Shown here: piece by piece, positions 8,916-21,380 of the stretch
How positions within the stretch are numbered: position 1 is the first letter of the stretch
Layout: each line of letters starts with the position of its first letter
DNA from: Skeletonema tropicum
Taxonomy: Eukaryota > Bacillariophyta > Thalassiosirophyceae > Thalassiosirales > Thalassiosiraceae
DNA length: 64,000 nucleotides
Assembly (NCBI GenBank): GCA_037178625.1
Contig: CM074148.1
Span: forward strand, 1,054,001 to 1,118,000
Direction of reading: 5' to 3'
The notes under the pieces: model-generated
The model's database searches: none
The model's input: only the letters and a program-made list of their open reading frames with translations
Told to the model about the DNA's origin: nothing
Translations under genes and position numbers: made by a program

Positions 8916-11575
8916 ATGACACCAGAACAAGAACTCCTCGATGAATCAGCCCAGCGCATCCTCCACTCCCTCACCGAAACCACCACCACCAACACTGACG
9001 AAGAACAATCCTCCTCCCCCCAACGTAAACTAAGCGTCGCCGGCTCAATCCACGAGAACAGCGCATCCGAACAAACAGCCGATGACTCCGACGGACTCCA
9101 GGGTGGTCAAAATTGGACATCCTACCCAACAAAGTCCCCCACACTCACACCGACACTCTCACCGTCGGCCAGTCCAACCTACCAACCAACATTACGTGGA
9201 ATTCCCAAAACTGTACGGGGAATGATGTGGTATGATGCCAATGGGAATGGAGTACGGGATAGTAATGTGGAACGGGAGGGGTTTACGGATGTGGAGTATA
9301 AGTTTGGTGTGGGGGGGGTGAATATGATGTTGAGGGAGTGTGATTGGGAGACCAAGATGTGAGTAGTGCAATTATTGGATTGTTCCTATTATATATTATA
9401 GTATATGTTTGATTTGATCTGTGTCTTATTTCAACTAACTTTTCAACAACTTCTTTGTGAATTCAATCCATATTTTTTTAATACAGGCCCATTCCTGGAT
9501 CGGTCGCTGGAGCTACCACCAAATCTGCTGGATATGGGGCCAGGGGGGAACCCATGATTGTCAATCACGATCTAGGAGGTGGAATGTAAGTCAATTATAT
9601 TATATTATGTTTGTATATTGTGTCGGTTGGTTGATTAATTGGTTAGGTGGTTGGTTGTTCATTTGGCTCGTTGATTACTTGTTGGGTCATCAACATGCTC
9701 TGATTTGCATGTGGGGGGAGGGGGAGGGAGATGGTCTTGATGAATGATTTATTACTCATGATGTCCACCCTCCCTTTGAGTTACAATGATGCACACCTAC
9801 CTCATGCCCTCACCTTTACACCACATTCTCACTCACTCACTCAATCTTTTTCATATCCTTCCCTCTCCACATCCACCAACCAAAGCTACCAATTCACCAA
9901 TGTCCAACTCGAAAGAGCCTACTACGTCGAAGCCACTGCACCCAGCGGATTCAACCTCACAAGTGGAGTCTGTAACGATGACCTTGTCAACCAAGGCCTA
10001 CTCGATCCATCATGGGCATGCGATAATGCTGCAGCCTACACCACCGGATCATCCGGTGTAGGATCCGTCAACACGGGTCGTTCCCGTGAATGCATCTATG
10101 TCGATCGTACCGGAAATGTTACCGGGGTGATTAACTTGGGTGTTATGCAGATTGGGGATTCCACTCCCCTTTCTACCAATGTGGCGTTGTTGCTCAATTT
10201 TGACAATGGGTCCACTATTGCTACTGCCGGAGGACGTCGTCGTCATCTCGAAGAATTGATTTCTCGTGCTACCAAGGTATCCACCCGTGACGAAGAGGCC
10301 GAGTCCGGCTACCGTCGGTACCTCCTATCTGAATTCGACCGTAAAACTATCGGAACTGTCACCGCCGAAGTTGTCGCCGGCAACCTCGATGAACGTCTCG
10401 AAGCCAATGGTGTTCAACTTGATGCCGTCATTGCCGATGATGTCATGCTCGGTGTCAAGGAAGATGGCACCAACAATGAATTGGCCGTGGCCATGCAAGT
10501 TCATGGACATTATGTACCCCCTCCCGTACTCGACTTTGACTTTGTTGTGCAAGATTCGATTAATCGTGATACGGATAACATTCGTCGTTCGTTACGTGAA
10601 TATAATGATAATTGCCGTGATCAAACTGGCAAGGTTGTCAATCAGGGTTTCTCGGTGGAGGACTTTGCTGAAATTCATAGTATGAATGGAGCGCTCAAGA
10701 ATCGTGTCAAGGGGAAGAACTCACCCAGGCCCATGGGTGGGGTGTTTCGTCAATCTTGCTCGGAGAATAACATCTTGCCGTCCTACTTTGAAACGTCATT
10801 GAAGGAACTCAAGGCACGCAAGGTGTCAGAGGTCAAGGCTGAGTTGTATGGGGATGTGTATGTGGCGAGTGAGAATCGTGGTGGTTTGGCCTCGTGGGCG
10901 ATTGGGCCCGTGGCTGGATTTGCAGGCATGATTGCGTTGTTGATGGGTGTGTTTGTATTCCGTCGTGCTCTTGGTCCGAGGTATGCTGATAAGTACCAGG
11001 AGGCCAACAAGACTGAGAAGGTGGATATTGATCCGACTGCCAAGTTTGTCTTGGATCAGATTGCCAAGGATAAGGAGGTCAAGGATAAGGAAGCCAAGCG
11101 CAAGAGCCGTGGAGGTGGAGGAGATGATGATGACTCTGTTGATTCTGCGTTTTATTCTGATGCGGATGAGGGTGAGTTTGATGAGACTGATAAGGAGAGA
11201 AAAATGAGGCGCAAGAAGAGGGAGTACGAGCAAGCTGCTGGTGGACGTAGGAAGCAGGGTAACAGGAGGAGCAAGTTGACTGCCTCCATGAAGGAGTTGA
11301 ATCGTTCCCTCACCAGGAAGACAAAGACTTCTGAAAAGTTATCGGCTCGTCATGGATCGGAGGATACAGATGGAAAGACCTCGTCAGAGGAGGGAGGTAG
11401 CCGTGAGAGACAGAGGCACTCTTCTACTGCTGGTAAGAGGAAGAGTAAGACCGAGGGAGGGTCGGATAGGCGGAAGAGCAGCGAGAAGGGTGAACGCAGG
11501 AGGAAGCTCTGCTCCTTCGTCGTCCTCAAGGAGGGGAAGAAGCTCACGAAGTGGAGGCGACAATGCGAATGCTAG
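8916..11575 (+). CDS. SdrD B-like domain, single-pass membrane protein (three exons)
   Basis: The proposed exons are 8916-9358, 9487-9585 and 9886-11575 (743 aa). Introns of 128 and 300 bp have GTGAGT...CAG and GTAAGT...AAG ends, and the frame is continuous across them. Residues 70-100 are Pro/Ser/Thr-rich (SPTLTPT-type). An SdrD_B-like domain follows, starting GMMWYDANGNGVRDSN with the Ca-binding DxNxxGxxD loop, and ends near YQFTNVQLERAYYVEA once the introns are removed. A transmembrane helix (GPVAGFAGMIALLMGVFVF) precedes a long Lys/Arg/Ser-rich tail. The layout suggests a surface adhesin or cell-wall-associated type I protein. The N-terminus lacks a clear signal peptide, so the start may be wrong or an exon may be missing. 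Confidence 0.75.
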
Positions 11576-11737
11576 CTCGATTGTGTAAAGGTTAGGTGTT
11601 TTGGGAAAGAATCTTTTAGGGAATATATAATACATCAAATGGTATTGAGGCTGCCGCTGAGAAAGTCTAAAAATGTAGCTCTTTCTAGATAGAGTCATAG
11701 TTGTAATTTATTTATTAATGCAGCGGTTGGTCATTAT
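11576..11737. other. Short convergent 3' intergenic spacer
   Basis: Only 162 bp separates the SdrD-domain gene (plus) from the phosphate transporter (minus), so the two genes are convergent. AT-rich, consistent with shared 3' processing signals. Confidence 0.5.
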
Positions 11738-13677
11738 CTACACTACTACTGTCATCATTGAGGGTGAATAGTAACACATGGAGAATAAAAGAGCAGATAT
11801 CAAACAAGCAACAAAGAATACGAGTACCCATGAGATGCAGACTCTGAGCAGCTGCCGCCATTGGACGTTCTTCCTACCCTCAACAAGACCAATTCCGGCG
11901 ACCGCTCCGACGATGCATTGCGTGGTACTGACAGGAATCCCGATATAGCTTTTTGAGAAAAAGTGAGGTATGAAATTAGTACAAAATGTTCAGAACAAAA
12001 GCACAACAGGAGCACGTGATATCACTCACCTGGCAGTGACCACCAAGAGTGAGGCTGCCAATGATGCAGACGATCCCCTTGTGGGGGAAAGAGCTGTCAA
12101 CTTGTACCCGATAGTCTTCATCACTTTGTATCCATAGAGGAGTAAACCCAGGACTAGCGCTACTCCTCCATATGCTAGGATCCAACGCTGCACCGGAGCT
12201 TCGGGGTTAATCTTTCCAGTTTGATAGATATCGATGATTGCAGCGAGAGGAGCAACTGCGTTGGCTATATCGTTGGCTCCATGTGCAAAAGAACTCAACG
12301 AGGCGGTGAAGACCTGGACATAGGTGAACAGATGTTCCACATCCGAATCATATTGTGATGAGTTCTGCCAAATCTGTTGAGTCGCACTACTCTCCTGGAA
12401 GGACTGTTCCTCTAAGTTTTGCCGAAATGTCGCCTCGGCAAATCTCACCAGTATGCGTGACTTCTTGGCTTTTCTCCTCTTCACCGTAGGAGTACTATCT
12501 TCTGCAATTAGTTGTGCCAATGATTTGACTGACTTAATCGAACCCTCAATCAAGTTGGTAGCATGCTCAGTCGGTTCTTCAGACATCCTTTCCGAATCGA
12601 TGATGAGTTTGACACTCTTGACACTTTTGTCCATCGCAAGCTTGATAGATCCTTCTTCTGGGTCGTATTCGGCAATTTGCTCCCCTTGTATTTCCCTGTG
12701 GCTCCCGATGGAGGAACTTCCGATAGAGTGCAAAGATGACAATGGATGAATTGGTGGATTTGATTGGGGCGATGATGATTCTATTTGATCTGATGTTTCA
12801 TGTTGTGTCGCTGCACGTTTGGCTTCCATCTTCCTCTTTACCCAGGGTCCGAAAGGCCATAACCAGATCAGGCCGAAGATTAGTCCGATGCCAAAAGATG
12901 TGGGCACAACCCATCGGTTGTCGTACACATTCTCCTGAAAGTGTTCGAAGTTCTTTGTTCCCTTGTTTAAGATGAAGAATATATTCACTCCTATAGTAGC
13001 AAACAAAACAAAGGAGAAAGTATAATATCCTCTTTTGAATGGGTCTTCGCTCATTAAGATAAAGTGTCTTATGAATCCATAGATTACGTATGCTACGATG
13101 CCAGTTAGGATTGGTGAAGCTACCCAAGAAATGAAAATATTTTTTGTTTCATCCCAATTGACTGAGTGTATACCATTCGCAGCTGACTGAAGATGAATGA
13201 TCGGAGAAAGGCGGAAGGTGAGTAGGGTGTATCCAATCCAACAGCACCAGGCGGCAGAATCCCTAGATAGATATGCAGCATGAAATTACTTACGGCGAAT
13301 CCGATGATGCATCCAATCACAGTGTGCGTAGTAGATACCGGCATGCTACAATATGTAGCAACCATCATCATGAAGCTTGCCGACACTAGACTGGTGAACA
13401 TTCCCAACATAACCACTTCAGGCATTTCTTCATAGTCAGAAGTGTTGAAGATTTTACCCCGCACTGTTGATGTGACACTAGCACCTAAGAATAAGACTCC
13501 GCAGAACTCAAAAACGGATGCAATCGCTACGGCTTGGGGTAATGTTACTGACTTACTTGCTACCGATGTGGCAAAAGCATTAGCTACATCATTAGCTCCT
13601 ATGCCAAAGTTATAGACGAATCCGAAAATGCCACCTGTGATGGCAATCCAAAGATATGAATGTAATGTGCCGCTCAT
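11738..13677 (-). CDS. PiT-family (PHO4) phosphate transporter (three exons)
   Basis: The proposed exons are 13677-13294, 13186-12030 and 11948-11738, joined by introns of 107 and 81 bp with GTAAGT...CAG and GTGAGT...AAG ends. The spliced product is 583 aa. It carries both PiT signature repeats: [13 protein letters not shown] near residue 30, with SVTLPQA after it, and [14 protein letters not shown] in the C-terminal half. It also has the paired PVSTTH (exon 1) and PVSTTQC (exon 3) motifs. The first splice restores [20 protein letters not shown], highly typical of the family. Two hydrophobic halves flank a hydrophilic, Ser/Glu-rich central loop (about residues 210-370). The family moves inorganic phosphate with Na+ or H+ across the plasma or plastid membrane; which membrane is not visible here. 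Confidence 0.93.
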
Positions 13678-14018
13678 GTTTTTGAAGTTTGTTTTTGTGA
13701 CTGTTTTATGATAGCATTTTGAAGTGGGCAGAGACCAGAACGCTGCTTTGGTGACATGATGAACATGACGCTTGAGTCGGAGTTCGCTTTTTGAATGCAG
13801 AAAGAGAAATTACTCATGTCGCAGCGCCTTTAACTTTCTCTTTCTTGAGAGAGAGGAGATACTGAGACGTGGACGCGACGGGCGGAGACGTGGAGCAAGA
13901 TATGTATCCTCTATGTATTCATAATCTTTTGTCGTGCACAACATACATTGCTATCGAACACAGCTCATAGTACCATTCCCTCCGTCTTCGTTGCAATACA
14001 TATGATAATGCCATCATC
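13678..14018. other. Divergent intergenic spacer between PiT and LRR genes
   Basis: 341 bp between two divergent starts, so it must hold both promoters. No specific element is recognised. Confidence 0.5.
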
Positions 14019-15218
14019 ATGTCGGACGAGGGCGATAATAATTTCGTCAGATACATATACAGGGGCGGAGAGGGTGAACATATTCCTCATCATGCCACTC
14101 ATGTCATCGTGCATGAATTCACCACATTCGTTCGTAGGAGTGCATTCGAAAAGCATCCCAACATCGTGGAAGTAATCTGCCATGAGAAAGTCGAACAGAT
14201 TGAACAAGAGGCATTCTGGTGCTGCCCATCCTTGAGACGAGTAATAATGCCGGGCGTTACAATTGTTGAGATGTATGCATTCAATGATTGTACTGCCCTG
14301 GTGGATGTAGAATGTGGCAAGCTAGGAATACTTAGACAAGGGGCATTCAGTTATTGTACAGCCCTGGCAAATGTTGAATGCGGCAAGCTGGAAATGGTTG
14401 AAAAATATGCCTTCTATAATTGCCAGTCATTGGAGAGCATCAATCTGCCATCCGCCAGGATCGTTAAGGAGGCTGCCTTCTGTGGATGTTTCAGTCTGGC
14501 AGATGCGAAATTTGGAAACAAGCTGGAAAGAATTGGGAGCGAGGCATTCTATAACTGCTACTCTCTTGAACGAATCACCATCCCATTGAAAGATGGAATG
14601 ATTACTCATGATGAAATATTCCAGAATTGCGCTGATTTAAAGCACGTAGATCTATCTGAGGGAGCACTACATGAAACTATCGCCGCTTTGCATTTAGAGG
14701 AATGGAGAAATGATATGAATAAAGAAGTCGATTCAATCAATCAGATTCTTACTGATGATACTGCGAGAGTGCACACATGTGTTGTTGAGTGGGATATACC
14801 TGCAGGTTGGGATGAGGGAGAAAAGATACGAAGGTGGATTAGATCAGTTATTGACAAAATCAATCACTACAAAGCTGAGCAACGTCGCTTCTTGGATGAC
14901 GAGGTTGCAACTACACTCCAGCTTGCTTTGCCTCATGACATCGTGAAGAATAATGTGCTTCCTTTTATTGAGCTTTCAACACACGCATTTGAAGTGAGAG
15001 AGGAGGAAGAGGAAGAGGGAAGAGGACGTACAGGAAGAGGAATATGGTTGCAAGGTAACGATGATGGTAGTATTCCCACCGAGACGATGACAGCAATTGA
15101 TCGTCGTTCATTCTTTTCTTTCGAAGGGTGGGATCTTGGAGAGGTAGCGCTAAGAGAAGACGCAGATGGGAGGATGAGCTGGTTCTTGGATGTGACAGGG
15201 TGGGTCAGAGAAATTTGA
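14019..15218 (+). CDS. BspA/TpLRR-type leucine-rich-repeat protein (399 aa)
   Basis: The start MSDEGDNNFVRYIYRG matches its paralogues. LRR_5-type repeats (I..EAFW.CPSLRRVIMPGV and similar) run from about residue 35 to 205. The family-specific helical segment (HETIAALHLEEWRNDM, then IRRWIRSVIDKI and ATTLQLALPHDIV) runs to about 325. The tail differs from the other copies: a short Glu run, a Gly/Arg stretch (GRGRTGRG), then a non-acidic end containing RRSFFSFEGWDL. A degenerate copy of this 3' end is found at 32295-32345 and 38837-38887. No signal peptide; function unknown. Confidence 0.85.
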   Translation: MSDEGDNNFVRYIYRGGEGEHIPHHATHVIVHEFTTFVRRSAFEKHPNIVEVICHEKVEQIEQEAFWCCPSLRRVIMPGVTIVEMYAFNDCTALVDVECGKLGILRQGAFSYCTALANVECGKLEMVEKYAFYNCQSLESINLPSARIVKEAAFCGCFSLADAKFGNKLERIGSEAFYNCYSLERITIPLKDGMITHDEIFQNCADLKHVDLSEGALHETIAALHLEEWRNDMNKEVDSINQILTDDTARVHTCVVEWDIPAGWDEGEKIRRWIRSVIDKINHYKAEQRRFLDDEVATTLQLALPHDIVKNNVLPFIELSTHAFEVREEEEEEGRGRTGRGIWLQGNDDGSIPTETMTAIDRRSFFSFEGWDLGEVALREDADGRMSWFLDVTGWVREI

Positions 15219-15587
15219 TTTGTAGAAATGGTGGAGGCTGGTACATCTGTACTTTTAGAACTATAAATTAATTGAAGGAGTAAAAAACATCTCTTGAGAC
15301 TGAAGCGCGATCCAGGAAGAAGGTAAATACAAAGGCAGTGTCATGAATGGATGAGTTGATGCATAGCACGTCGAAAGAGGATAGGTGCGGATAACCTGAT
15401 GCTACCTGCTACTACCACTACTACTGCTAATCGTTTTGACCTTCTCATTTATGTATGGGCTATGTGAACTATCAAAGTGGTAAAACTCTTGCTGTTGACC
15501 TAAGTGTCAAGATGGAGGGATTATGTTGAGTTGAACTAGAGAGAAAACTGGGAAATAATACGTCATAGAATCTTGCCATCTTTAGCG
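15219..15587. other. Convergent 3' intergenic spacer
   Basis: 369 bp between the LRR gene (plus) and the FAH-MAAI gene (minus). No feature beyond an ACTACT run near 15410-15425. Confidence 0.5.
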
Positions 15588-18308
15588 TTACAAATCCTTC
15601 GTTGTATCTGATCGAACCTTAGGTTGAGCATGCTGAAACCAAGGATGATCATTGTATTTCTTTTCAACCTCCAACAACGTAGGGCACAGACCCTCCAAGT
15701 CTACACCAAATCGACGAGCATTATGCAGCTGAGGAGCTAGACAGGCATCTGCAAGAGTGGGACCAAACGATCCAGTGGCAAATAGGCCAATTGCAGATGC
15801 ACCTTCACCATTGCTGCATTTGCTATGATTTGCAGCAACGAGTTTCTCCACAGAAGATAAGCAACTCAAAACGGTTTGTTTTCCAAATTCCTCTCCCATA
15901 CCCTCTTTATCTTCACCCGAGCTGGAATCAGTCATTCCCAATAACGATATATTCTGCGATTCCGGTGTTCCAGAATTAATAACTTGGGCAATTTCTTTTA
16001 CCTTTGCACGTGCCACAGGATCAAGTGGGAGCAATCGGCCGCCAACATGGTCAAATGCCGTCTCGAGAAATTCAATGATTGCAAGAGATTGGGTGATTGT
16101 CACCACATTGCCACCATCCATAAACTCGAGCACGGTGGGAGCTTGTCGCCGCTGCTGCTGCTGCTGCACTGTATTCGTAGACGAATGTTCATCCGACGCC
16201 TGATGTTCTTCCTCATCTAGATTAATATTGATGGGTATATCAGTGTCGTACTCATACGGGATTCCCTTGGCAGCCAAAGCAATTCGAACTCTCCACAAAC
16301 AAGACGATCCCTCGTATCCATAGAGCTTGAATTTGGTATACTTCTCTTTAGGTTGCGTTGCTGCACTCTCGTCATCCTCCTTCTTCCGAGAATCGTATGG
16401 GAATGGAAGAGCTGGCAAAATTCTCGCAGAGCACTGTCCAAATCCCACACGGCCCAACCCATCCCTTTCACACCATCCCTTCATAATCACCGCATCTCCA
16501 TCCTTCAAGAATTTCCGAACTTCTCCACCATCCAATTCAATCTCGCGTGATCCCTTCCAACTCAACTCGAGCATACTTCCAAAGTTATGCTGCTCACTTC
16601 CAGAGATTGTGCCCGATGCAAGTAGATCCCCAGCATTCATGGGACAACCTGTCACAGAGTGGTGGACGAGTTGTTGCGCAGATGACCAATACATGTGCTT
16701 GAGATTGGAATTACAAATTTGTGTAGCTTTGGAGGTGCTAGATGGTTGGATTGAAACGGAGAGATTGACATCGTAGCTTCCTAGAGAGAGAGAGGGAATT
16801 ATTAGTTGCCGGAGCGAATGTAGAAAGTAAAGATGAAGAGTAGAAGTGTTAGCAGAGTGCATGTATTCTCTTCAAGTGAACTTCTTTCCACTCTAATGAA
16901 TAAAATATATGAATACCGAATAATCAATAAAATAAATCAAATCATTCTCACCATAATTTGGATCCTTCAAATACTCCAATGGGACAGGATCGCCCCCATC
17001 AACATTGTTTACACTACCCTGATCCCCCTGCACACCCGCACTAGTCCCACAACGAAATGGTTCCAACGCCATGGTCGTTACCACCCACGTACTAATCGTA
17101 GTAGCAAAATTCTTGGAAGTAAATGGTCCCAAGGGAACATACTCCCACTTTTGTATGTCACGTGCGGACCAATCGTTCATTAGGACGTATCCGAAGATTC
17201 TATCTTGAGCTTCGGAGATGGTGAGTGGTCTACCACGATGTTGTTGTTGTTGTTGTTGTTCATCATTATCATCGTGATAATATTGATGCTGTTCATTGTC
17301 ATTGTTGTCATCGGTGTTGGTAGGCCCTCCTACAAAGAATGCCACCTCCAATTCAAAATCCATTAGTTTGCATGGACCATATGTACTTCCCTTGGTAGGA
17401 TCAAGGGGATCAATTTGAAGTTGCCCACATGGCCGTCGAACCGTACTCATCATCATCTTATTATTATTATTATTTCCCTCAGCTAGTACTGCTGTTTTCC
17501 CCTGCTTACATGATGAAGAAGATGATGATGACGATGACGCCAAACTTGGATACACACTACTACTCCGTCCATGATACCCCACCGGCAAATGCAACCAATT
17601 CGGCTGCAACGCATTCTCCCTCCCCCGAAACATGATGCCCACATTTGTCGCATGTTCTCTTGACGAGTAGAAATCGGTATAGTCTCCAATCGATGCGGGT
17701 AAATGATACAATGTGGTGGAGAGGGGGTGCATGCATTGGGATTGGAGTGTGGGATTTTGTTGTAGCCGATTGTCTGCTTGGATAATGATGATATCACCGT
17801 CACTGTTGTCATTGCAGCTGGAATCTAGAAAGAGACTAATCAGTCGATTGCGCACAGCCACCCAAATCTGCTTGTTACAAGACATAAAGTCATTGAGTGT
17901 CGATTTTGAAAATACAATTCGAGGATGAAAATTGGTAATGATCGTATTAGAAGTTTCGACGCCTTTGGTAGTAACGATGACGAGATCATCCAATAGACCG
18001 GCCTCAGCGAGCAAATGTAAATCTACGGCGTGGTTTCCAATGGCAGTGCAGCATCGTGGAGTGGATGGTGCAAGTGTGGTAGGAGGTGGCAGTGGTGATG
18101 GTGAGGATGAGGAGGGGAAGGAGCAAATTCCGAAGGGGACATTGCCGAGGCTGAAATCGGAATCGGAGGGAATTTCGATCCAAGATTTCATGATGTTGCT
18201 ATTATTTGAAACGTGCTTTGGAGTCTGTGGAGAGAGATAGCTGCGAGATGGATGAGATCGAAGATGGAATGATGGTGAGCACAGCAGCCATGGCCATGGA
18301 ATGCGCAT
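15588..18308 (-). CDS. Fumarylacetoacetase fused to maleylacetoacetate isomerase (GST zeta), two exons
   Basis: The exons are 18308-16952 and 16780-15588 (849 aa). The 171-bp intron (GTGAGA...TAG) joins DPNYG to SYDVNLSV in frame. The N-terminal part is fumarylacetoacetase: [56 protein letters not shown] and [19 protein letters not shown] all match the family, including metal-binding acidic residues. The C-terminal part is a zeta-class GST with [17 protein letters not shown], holding the SSC active-site motif of maleylacetoacetate isomerases. The two activities perform the last steps of tyrosine breakdown: maleylacetoacetate to fumarylacetoacetate, then to fumarate and acetoacetate. A second Met at 18191 starts at the usual FAH N-terminus; the 39 residues before it could be a targeting peptide. 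Ser-, Asn- and Gln-rich insertions lengthen the protein. Confidence 0.92.
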
Positions 18309-20026
18309 TTTAAAATATTTTTTCCATAGCGCTCAGCTCAGCTCACAGCGCTCACCTTGTCTTTTGAAAATGATGAATGAGCTGTCACTTCTATCAGTAA
18401 CGCATATCAATCTATCAAGAGTGTTCGTTTACAGCGCTATGATGATTTGGTTCTACTGCACAACTGATCTCTGGACGCTCATCGATATGAAGTAAAATGT
18501 CACGATCCTGGCCTGATGTAGTTCTGTTCTTTTGAGTGATGTCGATGTCGATTGATGTCAAGAACAAAGTTCGCAGGAGCCCTCAAAAAGCAATAGGAGT
18601 TCCTACGCTGCGGAGAGATTGTGACTTTTGAGACGGGCATCTTGATTTCAAAGCTTCCGGCACCACCTTCTCAGCACTCAGCGACGCTAAAAAAATTGAC
18701 ATGGGACGATTCCATCCAGCGTGAAGTTTGCACTGTGCATCAAGATGACCAAGTAGTTTACCCGAGTGATCTTGCTTCGTCGTTGAGAGTTGAGATGCAA
18801 ACAACTGGATGAAGACCGGAAATGGACAGGTGTCGCGTCTCTGCCAAGTACCAAGAAATGAACATTCAGATTCAGGCTCGCTGGAGCTAATTATTTCTGC
18901 TCAGGTTCGAATATCTCAAGAATCGAATGCTGAGGCTGAGGCAAAAACTGCATCGAACTAGAATACAGTTCGATGGGTAGTGCTCGCTCGTGGAGGCTGT
19001 GTAGCTGATCACAGTCGGGGTATGAGCAAGCAAAGCAATACGTAGGGACGGTATTACGCCGCCAGATGTATAAGTACTTCGCATCTGGGAGAAATATGGT
19101 GGGGGGAGTTTCAGCAGCGGTGCTGAAAATGGTCTGTCGTTAAACCTGTTGATTGGCAATCGTATGATTGAGTAAAAGTTCTGCCTTGCATTCTCCGTTG
19201 TTTCTACTACAAACAGTTCAGAGCAAAGTACAGATGCACCGATGTGGCCATGCTTTCTCTTTCTTTGTTCTGGGAAACAACCAAGACTGTGACTCGGAGA
19301 CTTTTAACGAGGTCTCGGAAGGAAGATATTCTATCAACGTTTCCTACCCTCTCCCAAGCACCAGTAGTGGACATTTGCACTCATGCTTACTTTCAGTGTT
19401 ATGAAGTGCAAGTTACTGGAGACTGGGCGAGGCCCTGGAACGTAACAGGTATCTCCAGTAGGTTCGGCAGATCCCTTCAAAGAATGTCCTGATCAGAGAC
19501 GTAACTGATCTTGATACTTCAAAAGATAGGTAATCGAGTTGGGCGATTCCCCCCCCCCCAAGTTTATCAGAGTTATCGTTGGTTGCTGCGATGCTCTGCG
19601 GTTCATGACGCTGAGAGACATCTCTCAGTTTCGCGTTCTTTAGTTCACGAAGGTTATTGGATATTACTTACTTCTATCCTGTCCCGCTTCTACTTGACTT
19701 GATCAGAGATGGCCGACACACCATCTCGTATACGCCTCCAAGTTAAGTCGGTGTGGAGAAGAGAGATGAGAAAGACAACGTGAAGACAGGAACAGCAGCT
19801 GGAAATTTGTACTTCGGTCTGTCCACAATATTGGTGGACAAGGCAAGATGCCGCGAGAGCGAGTGCAAGATTTGGCTGGAAGACAGGAATGAGCCAACAA
19901 GCTTACAACCTTTGTTTGTGAGCAACTTTTAGTTGCTGTCTGTGTTTGTAAGCAAATTCATCGGCCCGGGTCTCTGCTGCCTGCACAACTGCTGCAGCCC
20001 CGCAGAGACGCTTCATGCTTCATTCA
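18309..20026. other. Gene-poor region upstream of FAH-MAAI
   Basis: No frame has a recognisable motif or splice pattern. A 10-base C run lies near 19550. I see nothing else that can be supported. Confidence 0.5.
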
Positions 20027-21380
20027 CTCCCGAGTGGCAGAGTGGGTATTGGAGCTTTGGTACATCTAATGTAAATACTATTAGAGACTTTGCAAACCAA
20101 ATGCATATGAAAAAAATTAACGGAAATCTTAAAGTAATTTGTTCATGTACTGGACTTACTGAACTCATACGAATCAATCCAGATCATCCTACCGCAACAT
20201 ATTTGACACGAATTTGAGCAATTGAGGCTTGTAGATCGTTATCGTTATCCTCTCTCAGAAAGATGTATTCACGATAAAGGTGGAGGTGGAGACTTTACAG
20301 GTGAAGCATCCCCACAACTCTAAAAGCAGCTAATAGATGCTGTTGCAAGTTCAAGCAAGCATCCTCAATCAAAATCAATCGTGGAAAAAAGCACAAACTG
20401 TCGGCAACCTATTAACTACGACGATGTATTCCAACCCTCCCCAAAAAGCCAACAGCAAGTGATATTGTATGGAGATGCAGCCTTGTCTCGCACCTGGAGC
20501 ATTAGTCTTCAATCGAGATTTGTTCCTCATTATACTCATTGCCAACTTCTAATTTCCATGCACTTCGTGGACGTCGTGAACTCCTTGTCCTTGGAACTGC
20601 TCGTCGCCTAATCTCAGACGTCGCCCTTACGACTATATCATTGGACAGCAAGTCCAGTCTGGAAATTGTACAAGTACAAACCTTCTAAGCTTGTCTACGA
20701 TCCAGTGGCCCTCACCGCATCATTCAAGTTCTACCAATGGAACACTTCTGATTCTGTCTAGTTGCTCAGTGGTACGACTTTCGCATATGATTAGCAGATT
20801 CAACTCAAGCCGGGATTGACTGAACGTATCAATATTCGTACCAGTCTAAAACTAGTCTGTCCCGTTATGTGAGAGTCTGTCCCGTTAAGATGAGATGAAT
20901 TTCCGGAATGGCCGTTCTGAGTGCCTACTCGGCCGATTTGGATGAAACCAAGCAAGAGCATGTCGGCCATGGTGGTGTAGTAGAGGTCTGCATTGTCAGT
21001 TAGGACCATAGAAGCATTTAAGGCACCATCGAGGACAGTGTCCCGTTGGGTGTTAAGCGGCATAAAGATGAGATGAATTTTTAAAATAATTTCATGTCAT
21101 CTTCATCTCATCTCGACCCCAACGGGACACAGCCCTCGATGGTCTCCCAAACCATGCGGCGGCCCCAACCAAGTATGCAGACCTCTACTAAAACATCACA
21201 GCTAACTCCCTCTGTCTTGGTTCCACTCAAATCGACCAAGAAGTCGCTCAGAACAGCCATTCCGGAAATTCATCTCATCTTAACGGGACAGACTCTCATA
21301 TAACGGGACAGACTAGTTTTAGACTGGTACTGCCACACCAAGTTCAATACACAATTATCATAAATAAGTGATTAGTTTAG
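20027..21380 (+). pseudogene. Decayed retroelement integrase (3' part), interrupted by a MITE
   Basis: Pieces in shifting frames match the integrase of a common diatom retroelement. CTGLTELIRINPDHP is near 20150. RRPYDYIIGQQV is at about 20624, and GPHRIIQV at about 20710. The terminal motif IQLKPGLTERINIR sits just before the MITE. More intact pieces of the same protein are at 26885-27520. The frame is broken repeatedly and no catalytic set is complete here. Sequence after the MITE (21330 on) appears to continue the same element. Confidence 0.6.
20839..21329. mobile_element. Palindromic MITE with TA duplication (Tc1/mariner-like)
   Basis: The element is 20841-21327 (487 bp), flanked by TA on both sides. 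The ends are inverted repeats of about 83 bp with two mismatches, beginning CCAGTCTAAAACTAGTC. Inner parts also pair (gtagaggtctgc with gcagacctctac; gtcccgttggg with ccccaacgggac), so the whole element is one imperfect palindrome centred near 21085. It has no coding capacity. TA duplication and a CAGT-type terminus suggest mobilisation by a Tc1/mariner transposase. Confidence 0.8.

Noticed and set aside
10266..10685. 139-codon frame overlapping the SdrD-domain gene
   Set aside because: Alternative frame of a well-supported exon.
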